The translations under genes and the position numbers were made by a program. A DNA stretch of 64,000 bases from Patagioenas fasciata (lineage: Eukaryota > Chordata > Aves > Columbiformes > Columbidae). The notes beneath the pieces are model-generated. The model was given only the letters and a program-made list of their open reading frames with translations. It did no database searches and was not told the DNA's origin. The stretch is from assembly GCF_037038585.1 (NCBI RefSeq), contig NC_092521.1, positions 68,686,898 to 68,750,897 on the forward strand. Direction: 5' to 3'. Every line of letters starts with the position of its first letter. The stretch's first letter is position 1. This document shows, in pieces, positions 35,047 to 45,000 of the stretch.

Positions 35047-35652
35047 TGCTGTGGTTTAACCCCGGCTGGCAACTAAGCAGCACACAGCCACTCACTCACT
35101 TCCTCTCCCCAGTGGGATGGGGAAAAGGGTGAAAATGAAAAGAAACCTGTAGGTTGAGATAAAAACAAGCTAATAATTAAAAATAAATAATAATGTAAAA
35201 AAAAATATAGCTCTAAGGGAAAAAAAAATAATAACAAAGAGAAAGAAAAATAAAACCCAAGAAAGACAAAAGATACAAATGAAAACAATTGGTCACCATC
35301 AACTGACTGATGCCCAGCTAGTTCCTGAGCAGCAGCTCCTTGGCCAACCTCCCTTCCAGTCTTATTGCTGAGCATGACATCATATGGTGTGGAATACCCC
35401 TTTGGTCAGTTGTCACAGTTGTCACAGGCCAGCTGTCCTGACTGTGTCCCCTCCCAACTCCTTGTGCACCCCTAGCCCCCTCACTGGTGGGGCAGTCTGA
35501 GGAGCAGAAAAGGCTTTGACACTGTGTAAGTCCTGCTCAGTAGTAATGCAAACATTAATGTGATATCAATGCTATTTTTGGCACAAATCCAAAACATAGC
35601 CCCATACAAGCTGCTATGAAGAAATGTAACTCTACCCCAGTTGAAACCAGCA
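35047..35652. mobile_element. Solo LTR of an endogenous retrovirus
   Basis: 606-bp element bounded by the inverted ends TGCTG and CAGCA. It contains blocks I associate with a common avian ERV LTR family: GTGGTTTAACCCCGGCTGGC, CCAGTGGGATGGGG, GTGGAATACCCCTTTGGTCA and TGTGTCCCCTCCCAACT. Flanks CACAA (35042-35046) and CACAT (35653-35657) fit an imperfect 5-bp target-site duplication. No internal retroviral genes adjoin it. By analogy with the family I suspect the LTR reads on the minus strand, but the sequence alone does not settle this. Confidence 0.75.
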
Positions 35653-36275
35653 CACATGGAAAATTAATCTCCCCTCAAACTCTCCAATACCGAAAAGCAG
35701 TGTGAAACGTGAGGAAGAGCGTGCCTGAGGAAGACCAAAGTATGACACACTTAGGCATGGCTGGCTGTCAGCCAAGAGGCTGAGGAAAGGATCAAAGAGT
35801 TTTTGAGGAAATATTGTATTGGGACTGACACGTGCAAAGCAGTGCTGAACATTGATTAAACAGAACCGAAAAGTTCAAAGTTTGACCGGCGTGGGGTGTG
35901 TCTGATGCAATGAAGACTATGACTCTGAGGAGGTAAATGCAGGAGGAGAAGGAAGGGCTGAGCCTCTGTCTTAAGGAGCAACAGGCAACTAGGGAGAAGC
36001 TGAATCAAATAGAAAGGCTGGGGCCATTGTAAGAAGAGGAACACTTCATGCAGGAACCATCACACACTGCGAGAGACACACAGTGGCCCAGAAAAAGCAG
36101 TTAAAAGATGGAGAAGGGAAAAAAGCAGGATGGGGATAAGATTAAGTCTGCATTGAAGGATAAATTTTGTTGAGGAGAAGTGTGACTTCATTATTTGTCC
36201 AGACCTGGGTTTCCAGCCTAATAATGACATGTATATACTGGAGTGAGCCCAGTGAACTTGCCGCTAAGTGACACT
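35653..36275. other. Intergenic spacer
   Basis: About 0.6 kb purine-rich sequence with no recognised feature. Confidence 0.5.
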
Positions 36276-36694
36276 AGGATGATTAAGGAGCTGGAGCATC
36301 TGATGTATGAGGAGATGCTGAGGCAGCTGGGACTGTTCAGCCCCAAGAAGGAAAGGCTCAGTGGGAATCGTATCAAAGTGTATAAATAGCTGATGTAACC
36401 ACGATGGCTCCAAACTCTTTTCAGTAGTACCCAGTGACAGGACAAGAGACAGTGGGCACAAATTAAAATGCAGGAAATTCCACTTAAACCTGAAAAAACT
36501 TTTTATTCTGAGGGTGACAAAACACTGGAGCAGGTTGGCAAGAAAGGTTGTGGAGTCTCCATCCTCAGGGATACTCAAAACCTGATTAGACAGAGCACTG
36601 AGAAATCTGCTTTAAGTGACCCTGCTTTCAGGGAGTCCATAGACACCTCCACAGATCTCTTCCAGCCTCAGCTGTCCTATGACTCTGTGATTCT
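36276..36694 (+). mobile_element. CR1 LINE, old diverged 3' fragment
   Basis: Diverged CR1: GATTAAGGAGCTGGAGCATC, AAATTCCACTTAAACCTGAA, GTTGTGGAGTCTCCATCCTC and a degenerate tail GACTCTGTGATTCT. It is more decayed than the other copies, with several frame breaks. Confidence 0.85.
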
Positions 36695-37547
36695 ATTCTT
36701 TTCCTTATTCATCCTTCTAAAAGAAAAACTTTACTCCTTTTCCATGTCACTTCATTCCCCCTCTCCCTGCTGAATTCCCTCCCCAGCCCAATGGTGGACA
36801 CACAGAAAACCATGTGGCACCTGTGCAAAGCAGCAGAAGAAAAGAAACCCCTTTAGTCTGGTGTCAGTAGTCCTCCTGTCCCTCTCCACCATTGCTGTGG
36901 TCATTGCCATCAAGAAGACATCAGCAAGAGGCACAGGTGGGGACTTTGTGAGAGGCTTACCTACAGCTGGTAGAAAGAGTCAAGAGACCTTTTCCAAAAT
37001 TCAGCCTGTGGCAAAAGCCCAGCCATCTGCAATGAGAATATCAACCAGCTTCGAGAACACAGGTCTGCCACTGGCAGAGCTAAAGTCAAGTAGTTGCAAC
37101 TTCAACTGCAACCAGCATGTTCTCAGCTGTGGGAACGTCCTTCACTACCACTGCAATCCAATAGCTTCCTTGCACACTCGTCCTGGGGCTGCACCACCAA
37201 AGGAAGACCCGCTGATAGAAAGGCATAGAACAATGTCCACCTCTTCAAGGAGATTCTAAACATCAAGATCTCACAGATGGTAGTTCCTCCTCACCTTCAT
37301 GACATTGACTTCTCCAGTGTCAACCCACTGGCTGCTGAGGAGAACTCCATTGTAGCAGTCAAGGGTTGAGTCGTCATTTTAAAGACTAAACTCTTTCTCC
37401 TCCTTCTCCTTGCCTGCCTTCCTTCCTTCCTTCCTCACAAGAAATGGTGAACCCTGTGTTTGCCACATGCCTAGCTGTATTAGACATCACCATTGGATTA
37501 TACCTTGGGGTGTTGTCACCTTTGGAGAAACAGGGGGAAGCATAGGT
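36695..37547. other. Intergenic spacer with a coding-like but unrecognised stretch
   Basis: The + frame 36861-37259 is open for 132 codons. A second + frame is open over 37240-37369 (FKEILNIKISQMVVPPHLHD, IDFSSVNPLAAEENSIVAV). Neither is recognised. They may be parts of a decayed retrocopy or chance openings. A CCTT microsatellite follows at 37417-37434. Confidence 0.4.
37417..37434. repeat. (CCTT)n microsatellite
   Basis: About four and a half tandem CCTT/TTCC units within a longer pyrimidine-rich stretch. Confidence 0.8.
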
Positions 37548-37559
37548 AGGAGTAGTTAC

Positions 37560-37648
37560 ATCTATATAGTCCTAAAATCACATTTGGCCCTTTGAAGGCA
37601 ACCAGGAGGCTGATGTGGCCCCCAGTGAAAATGAGTTTGACACCTCTG
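37560..37648 (-). mobile_element. Possible fossil hAT (Charlie-like) transposon end
   Basis: Read on the minus strand it begins CAGAGGTGTCAAACTCATTT, followed by a GGGGGCCACATCAGCCT block. This resembles the terminal sequence of vertebrate hAT elements (TIR of CAGNGGTGTC type). The other terminus and the 8-bp duplication were not found, and its inner limit is approximate. Confidence 0.5.
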
Positions 37649-37688
37649 ATATATGGAGTCCTGATCCTAAAAGGGGTTCCTTGGAAGG

Positions 37689-38148
37689 TGCGTGCACATG
37701 CGCAGGCACGTTGCAAGAAGAGCCAGAGGCCACGAATGCATTGCAAAGAGCAAGTTTTATTTTAGTTACCTCTCTACTGGGGGATCTTCGAAGCCACACC
37801 TGAGCTCCCAGGCAGAGGTGACACAGGTGGGGATGCAGGCGCTGGTCAGTTCAGCCCTGCTGGAAGATCACTGGGCCTGCTGAGCTCGCCCCTATTTCAA
37901 AGCTTCAGGCAGGCACAGCCTCCCGCTCTTTCTCACAACAAAGCAGGAATCTCAGACATAGTGATAAGGTGCCTGGAGTTTCTCACAGGCCTGTGTTATC
38001 TAACACAGACGTTCTACTCATCAAGCACACAAGGTCAGTAGAACAATTAGTGTGATGTGTGTGCTTTTTCTACAGACAGCTGCAAGTCACTTGGGCGTTT
38101 TTACATTTAACTAACCTCCTCACCAATCTTCCGCTATATTCCCACACA
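37689..38148 (-). mobile_element. Solo LTR with 5-bp target-site duplication, upstream of TERT
   Basis: 460-bp element. On the minus strand it starts TGTGTGGGAATATAGCGG and ends CATGTGCACGCA, so it has TG...CA ends. It is flanked on both sides by GAAGG (37684-37688 and 38149-38153), a perfect 5-bp target-site duplication. A minus-strand AATAAA (37756-37761 on +) lies about 67 bp before the LTR 3' end, where an LTR polyadenylation signal belongs. No gag/pol/env sequence is attached. The 5-bp duplication fits ERVL-like integration, but the family was not identified. It ends about 650 bp before the TERT start codon. Confidence 0.72.
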
Positions 38149-38507
38149 GAAGGGCATCTTCCTGGTTTCTTCCAGAAGACATCTACCTTAACAATCTAGC
38201 AAGACTCACTTAGAAACTTCTTCCAACACCTTAAAAACTTCCCTCAACACCTTTCCTGACTGTAGTTCACACCACCCCAAGCCTCCTGAAACCACACAGC
38301 ACCAATCCCCCACCAACAAAGCCTTCTGAAAACAAAAGCCTAGATAACCGGCCGGAAGCCGTGTGGTACACCGGTGGCGGCCAGTGCCGCTCCTCCGCGT
38401 CACAGACCCCCCGCCGTGTCTCCCACCCCCGCCCCAGGCCGGCCCCGCGGCCGCGCCAGACAGCGCCGGCAGAGGAAGGAGCCCCGGAGCTGGACAGCGG
38501 CCTTCTG

Positions 38508-38551
38508 CCCCGCCCCGCCCCGCCCCGCCCCGCCCCGCCCCGCCCCTCCCC
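38508..38551. repeat. TERT: Tandem C4 array (GC boxes, G-quadruplex motif on minus strand)
   Basis: Nine runs of four C, each separated by a single base, at an exact 5-bp period. The minus strand therefore has nine G4 runs with one-base loops. It doubles as overlapping Sp1 sites (GGGGCGGGG). Confidence 0.95.
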
Positions 38552-38640
38552 GGCCACCGCCGCCGAGCCCGCGGCCACGCTGGGGTGCGGCGGCGCCCGG
38601 GCGCAGCAGCTACGGGGGGTTTTTGCGAGGGCGTTTTCTC

Positions 38641-38672
38641 CACCCCCCCGCCCCCATTTTTTTTTTTTTTTT
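38641..38672. repeat. C-run and poly-T tract
   Basis: CCCCCCCGCCCCC followed by about 18 T between the GC-box array and the TERT start codon. Confidence 0.85.
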
Positions 38673-38800
38673 AAATTAACACTTTTAATTACTTAAAACA
38701 GCAGCCCCGCCCGCCGGCGGCTGTGTGGTGTATCGGAGCGCAGTGGTGCGGGCGGGGAGTGCGGGGCTGCCCCAGGTGGCCGTGGCTCCCGCCGCACAAC

Positions 38801-39028
38801 ATGGCGGGCACGAAGCCCTTCGCGACGGTGCTGGCCGCCCTGCGTGGCTGCTACGCCGAGGTCACCCCGCTGGAGACCTTCATCCAGCAGCTGCGAGAGA
38901 GCGGCGCCGGGGAAGCCGAGGTGTTGCGGGGCGACGACGCCCCCTGCTACCGGACCTTCGTGGGGCAGTGTGTGGTGTGCGTCCCCCGCGGGGCCCGCGC
39001 CATCCCCCGGCCCTTCACCTTCCAGCAG
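38801..39028 (+). CDS. TERT: TERT exon 1
   Basis: Residues 1-76, [20 protein letters not shown] through [11 protein letters not shown]. Start of the TEN domain. Phase-0 donor CAG|GTAGGA. Confidence 0.95.
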
Positions 39029-42000
39029 GTAGGAGTGATGCGCTGCTCGCACCTGCGCCGGGCCCGGGGCGGACGCAGCAGCCCAGCCCCCGCGGGGGAG
39101 CGAGCCCTGCCGGGGCCCGGGTGAGAGCCCCCTGGGGTGGCGGGGGACGGCGCGGACGCTCAGGGCCCCTGCCCGCCCTTGGAGGCCGCCGGGGCGCTCC
39201 CTGCCCTCCGTGCCTGCGCAGCGGCCCTTCGCCCCTCGTGGCCGCCGGCGGCCGGGACTCCCCGCTGGGCGTCCCCTGCCACTTCCAGCCTCCCCGGCTG
39301 TGGGCTCTGGCCAGCGGGCAGCTGTGGGGGATCATCCCCCGCTCCTCTCTGCCGGGGGTGGGCGAGCGAAGTCGTTATGCCAGCGGGTGGGTGGTTGGAA
39401 AACGCACCAGGTCTGCGCGCCCGGGGGTTCCCCCACTGTCTGCGTGCCCTATGGGGTAGGAGTGAGTAAACCAAATGTGGCGGGGGAGCAACGGGAAATG
39501 AGAAGTGTCACTTTCCCACTCTTGAAAGGGTAGAGGAGAGGGGGGGAAAACCCGCTTGCAGGTCGGTGTTCGAGCAGAATGAACTTTTCAGAGGGGAAAG
39601 GCTGCTTTTCTCTCTGGTACCGCATGCGTGAGCAGAACTGCGCTATGATAGGAAACAAACTTTGCAAGCTTGTTGAGCGGGTTTTAGAATTGTGAACTGA
39701 ATTGTTCAGTTGAACTTCATGCAAAAGGAAATGGAGGCCTCAGGAATATCAGCGTTAGTTCCCTGGAGGTTGGAGCCTGCATATAAGCACGTATCTACGG
39801 GCACAGTGACCTGGAGGCCAGGCTGCTGAGAGAGCCAAGGGGAGCAGTGTAGGGTGTTTCCTGGGCATGAAAACCAGGATCAAAAGGGCAGACATTAAAA
39901 AGACTTCCTTAAAGTCGTAGGCCCGTGTGGCTGCATGTAAACATCTTGTGGTAGACTTGAAAATCGTTCCTTTTGGGTATGGTGCTGTTGAATCATTAAT
40001 ATTGCTCTGAAAGGGTTTAATTTAAAGCGAATGTCTAGAACTGTGTCTCTTTCATGTCCCTTTATTCAAAGTGTATATTGTAGTTCATGTAATAGTCGAT
40101 AATAAAAGCTTTTTCTTTTTTTTCTTTCTTTCTTTAGTTATCTAGTCAGAGTGAAGTCATCACAAGAGTCGTTCAGAGACTGTGCGAGAAGAGAAAGAAG
40201 AATGTCCTTGCATATGGATATTCCTTACTGGATGAAAACAGTTCTGATTTCCATATCATGCCATCTTCAAATATATACAGCTACCTACCCAATACTGCAA
40301 CAGAGACTCTTCGTATGAGTGGCTTCTGGGAAACACTGCTGAGCAGGATAGGGGATGATGTGATGATGTATTTATTGGAACACTGTGCAATCTTTATGCT
40401 GGTCCCCCATAGTAATTGTTACCAAGTCTGTGGGCAACCAGTTTATGAACTTATTTCACATAATGTAGAGTCATCCCCAGTGTTTGTTAAACAAAGATTT
40501 TCGAAGCCTAAACGTAGTAGCTTGCTTGACTATATGCAAAAAAGGCTTATGTTTCATAGGCAGTATCTTTCAAAGTCGCATTGGTGGAAATACAGACAAA
40601 GACTTGAAGCTAATGTCTCCAGCATGGGAAATAAAAAAAATAACAAGAAACAAAGCGTAGTGTCCCGTTACCAGTATTCTGCAAAAACTGTTTCTAAAGC
40701 AAGCAAAGAGATGAGAATGGTTACTGAACATGTGGAAAAACAGAGTAGCTCCGGTTTATATTTGTCAGCTACAGCACCATCCTTAAAAAGGAAGCTTAAT
40801 AGGGAACAACTTGAAATTCCAGCTAAGAGAGCAAAAGTAGAGGAGAAAGTGAGAGAGGAAAAGGCATGTAATCTCACTCCTGATGTGAACCAAGCTAGTT
40901 CCAAGAGATACAGAACTGACTATGTAGAATCGCATTCTGTAAGTCTCATTAAAAAAAAGCATGTGTCTCAAAGAAGTAACAGTGATATGTCTGGTCCTTC
41001 TTTAGTTCACAGCTCTTGTGACGGGAAGAAGTTTGTGGCAGGAGAAAGCTCTTTTCTGCGAGGAGTTCAGAGTAACAAACCTTTAAAGTCCAGGAATGAA
41101 ATGCAAGCAGAATCTTGTAGGAAAGGAGTAGAGATGCACACGTATAAATCTCAGTTGGATTCTGTACAAATCAACCCCCTGGAGGGTGTTTCTTCAGAAT
41201 GCAGAAGGCGGGAAAGTCCCCTAGCTCATTTGGCAAAGAAGTTACCAAATACGCTCTTGCGTTCTGCAGTGTACGTTGACAGGAAGCTACTTCTGTATTC
41301 TCGCAGGAGTTTCCAAGAACGCTTTCCTAAATCGTTTTTACTGAATCGCTTGCAGGGCTGTCAGGCAGGTGGAAGACGGCTTATAGAAACAATATTCTTA
41401 AGGCAAAATCTGTTCGAGCAAAAGCACAGCCGAAATCGGCCACATCACATCTGGAGAAAGAAGAGGTTGCCCAAACGCTACTGGCAAATGAGACATACAT
41501 TTCAGAAGCTGTTAACAAATCATGGAAAGTGCCCTTACTTAGTTATTTTGAAAAAAAATTGCCCTGTCTGGATATCTGAAACCAGTGTGAGAAAAGCTGA
41601 GCTGCCTTGTCAGGCAGCCTTGCCTGGGGAAGCAGAGGTTCGCGAGGAAGCAGAACAGTTTGGGAAAGAGCCTGCTGAGCATGTGACGAGCAGCAGATGC
41701 GAATCTGGTTGTGCTGATGTGACAGACGACTTACGCGCTCCTCTTGCCAAATCTGTGGGCAGGGAGTCGCGGAGTGGGGAGCAAAACCCAGGAGAGGTGT
41801 GTGATTCACCCCTCCGGGAGCTCCTCAAGCAGCACAGCAGCCACTGGCAGGTGTACATCTTTGTGAGGGAGTGCCTGGAGCGGGTCATACCCGCTGAGCT
41901 TTGGGGCTCAAACCATAACAAGTGCCGGTTCTTAAAAAATGTGAAAGCGTTCATTTCCATGGGGAGGTTTGCTAAGCTTTCGTTGCAGGAGTTGATGTGG

Positions 42001-45000
42001 AAGATGAGAGTGAATGACTGCATGTGGCTTCGTCTAGTCAAAGGTACTTCTTATATTAAAGAGCTAAGTGCTGTGGGTGTCAGGTAATATTTAAGGTGGG
42101 AAGGGGAAGGTATTGAATCTGGTTTTTGAGTTATCGGGTTCATTGGTGTTAACTGTAGCCAAGAGAGCAAACCTAGTAATGTTTGTAATTGATGGTGGAA
42201 GAACACAAGCCTGTCTTCCTTCCAGAACTTCAGTTTTCACTTTAATGGGATGACATTTTCACAAACATTAATTCAGAACCTGAGCCTTTCAACAAAATTC
42301 TTTCCACTCCTACCCTCCAAATTGCAGTAACTGAAAATTCATTAAGTATGACCTGGGTATGTAAGGAATGAGTGCAGTCTGTCTGCTGGTTACCATAAGC
42401 CCTCAGAAAGAACTAAAAGCAAATCAAGACATTTGTAGTGGCATGTGCTCTGCTATGAGAGTGAACCTTCCTCCCACAGTGTTGGTTTTTTTTCTTCCCT
42501 TCACATCAACCGATGAGAAAGATGTGAGTATGGGACTCATGCAACTCAGGGGTTGCCCACCATCTGTCCCCTTTCTAGAGCCCTTCTCTAGGAACAACAG
42601 ACCCAGACTGAGCCTTACTTCAGGCTGGGGAGTTGGTGGTGCAGAGGTCCCCAGAACCTGCACCAGGTCCCTGGCCAAAAGCTATTGTGAGGGCATCAGC
42701 TAATTGCACCAAATTCTATACGAATCCCTTCTGTTTAGTCCTCTTCAGATGATGACAGGTAAATCTTGTTTCCCTAAAGAAGTCTTTCTTCAGATGCCAT
42801 CCTAGGACTTAAATCTAGGCTGAAGCTGTCTTTCTGTGGTAGATTGCTTTAGGATCTAATGCATATTGCCATTTTTCTGTGCTTTGTTCTCCATCTGTTT
42901 GCAGTATTTATTCTTACCTGGTAACGTGCTTGCATCCTACAGTAATGTGACCTGAAAACTGTATTGCTTTTTAAAAGGTGCAATTAGATTCTGGAATTAC
43001 TACAGGTTCTTTGTAATGTAGGAGGAAAATAAATGTTTGAGAACTCAGATCAAAAGTAGGGGAGGTTACACTTCCATAAGAAACTGTTAATTCTAGGAAA
43101 TATATCGGTTGTTTATTCAGAAACTATGGCTCAAAACCATGCTTTACAAAATGCTGAGAAGTTAAATATTTTTAAGTGTTTTTATTGTAAAATATATGCT
43201 TGGTTCATAGTAACTTGGAAGATCTTATCTTAAAAAAATATAACACCTTCTTATTCTCTGGTCTTATTCCAGGAAAAACACCACATAGACCTGATTTTAA
43301 TTTTTGTGAAACTACTTCCATGTGCCTCAAGTTTAAACACACATTTAATTGCTTTGCTGCACTGTAGGTGGGTGGGGGTTTTTTCCTCCAAAAGTGGTAG
43401 TAGTGATTTCTTGTCAGTTCCCCAAACTGTAGTCATCATTTACATCTGCTGTCAGGAACTTAAAAAACAAAGTATCTAGTTGCAAGACAACTACTTAACA
43501 TCCTGATTTGTGTATTACAACTGCATATTGCAACGCTGAACTTAGAGAATTTTCTAACAATCATTGTTTGGTTTGGTTTTGTTGTTTTTTGTTTGTGGGT
43601 TTGTTGTTTTTGTTTTTGTTTTTTTTTTTAATTGATGTTACCTGTCTTCTGTTGAAGTGAACACTGTTCTATCTCTTTACAGTAGTCTTTTCTTAGGTGC
43701 TGTAAATACATGAATAAGTCTCCGCCCTGAAGCGCACAAAAAACAAACAGGGTAGAGAACTGGAAACTTATTTCCATTTTATAAGTTTCAGTGTTAAGCC
43801 ACTGCTCTTTTGTGTCAAAATTAAGCTTTTTTTAACACATTTGTGCTCTAATAATGATTTGTGCTATGCAACTAGACTAATACTTCTGTATAATTTCTTT
43901 AAATTATCCTGTTGTATTTTGCTAAGTTCCACTCTTAAATTTAGTAGAAAAAGTGTTATTGGAAGTTGGCAAAAATTCAGTATTGTAGCAACAGGTTTTG
44001 TTCCCTACTCACCCAGATTTAGGCATTGCTACAAATCTGCATGGCCTTAAATTTGACTGTAACTAGGTTATTATTATTATATTACTATATTATTATATTA
44101 CACAAATGCTCTGGGTTAATAATTTTTGAGCCATCTAAACTTTATAAGTGCTGCTGGACTTGGGGTGAATTTTTTGTTTTTTGGCTGCAAAAGTAAGTTT
44201 TATACAGGATGTCTGAAATAAAGCATAACCCTGAAATTAATTAATTTTCATGGAAATCAGAATATCATTCTTATCCCAAATTCAGCCCAGTTTAATTATG
44301 TTATTTTTCCAGTATACCTAAATATTTTCATTCTTTTGCTTTTTTTTTTTTTTTTTAAGTTTTATGTTGTAGTGGCTTTATTTCCATTTTACCTTTCCCT
44401 TCACAATAATCTTGCCATTATGTATTAAAGATCTTTCACAATCAATGTTGGGGGAAGAAAGTTAAGTCTTTGGGCTACTAATGGCATGTTTTTGCATTCT
44501 GTATGTCAATTTGTCACACACGTTAGTTTCTATGTTTGTGTTTTGAGCTTGAGTTAATCGTATTATTTAATGCCAGTGAAAATTTGGAGTGGCAGCTGTG
44601 GAATTGCTTGCGTTTGCTTTTTTTCTTTCGATTAACCTCAAGCTAAGAATAGAGTGTTATATGTTGGGGTTTTTGTTTGTATGTTTTGTTTCTTTACTGA
44701 TACAAATAGTTGACATTTACTACAACAACCTTTGAATTGTTTGTTGAAGGTGATCACTTTGTTCCTGCCTATGAACATTGTTTCCGTGAAGAACTTTTGG
44801 CTAAATTCCTATATTGGCTGATGGATACCTATGTTGTTGAGTTGCTCAGATCATTTTTCTATATCACCGAGACCATGTTCCAGAAAAACATGCTTTTCTA
44901 CTACCGCAAGTTTATCTGGGGCAAGTTACAGAACATTGGAATTAGGTAACATTAGAAAACTAATCAAACATTCATGGAATATGTGAAAATCTCATGTTTT

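Larger units (their letters stand above)
38340..38800 (+). promoter_or_regulatory. TERT: TERT CpG-island promoter
   Basis: CpG-dense DNA begins abruptly near 38345 after the AT-richer LTR flank and continues through exon 1 to about 39450. It contains the tandem GC-box array (38508-38551), an ETS-like GAGGAAGG near 38472, a C run plus poly-T tract at 38641-38672, and further GC boxes (CCCGCCCGCC at about 38706). No TATA box was identified. This matches the GC-rich, Sp1-type TERT promoters known in vertebrates; binding here is inferred. Confidence 0.75.
42044..44749 (+). other. TERT: TERT intron 2
   Basis: 2.7-kb AT-rich intron with a GT-rich tract (43565-43632), an ATT-rich microsatellite (44068-44100) and a poly-T run (about 44339-44357). 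No mobile element was recognised. Confidence 0.8.

Noticed and set aside
38206-38696. Several open frames on both strands across the TERT promoter
   Set aside because: Proline/glycine/arginine-rich translations of the CCCCG array; no protein family signal.
38725-39459. Long + frame through the TERT CpG island (about 245 codons)
   Set aside because: It is in a different frame from TERT exon 1, lacks an ATG start and is open only because of high GC content.
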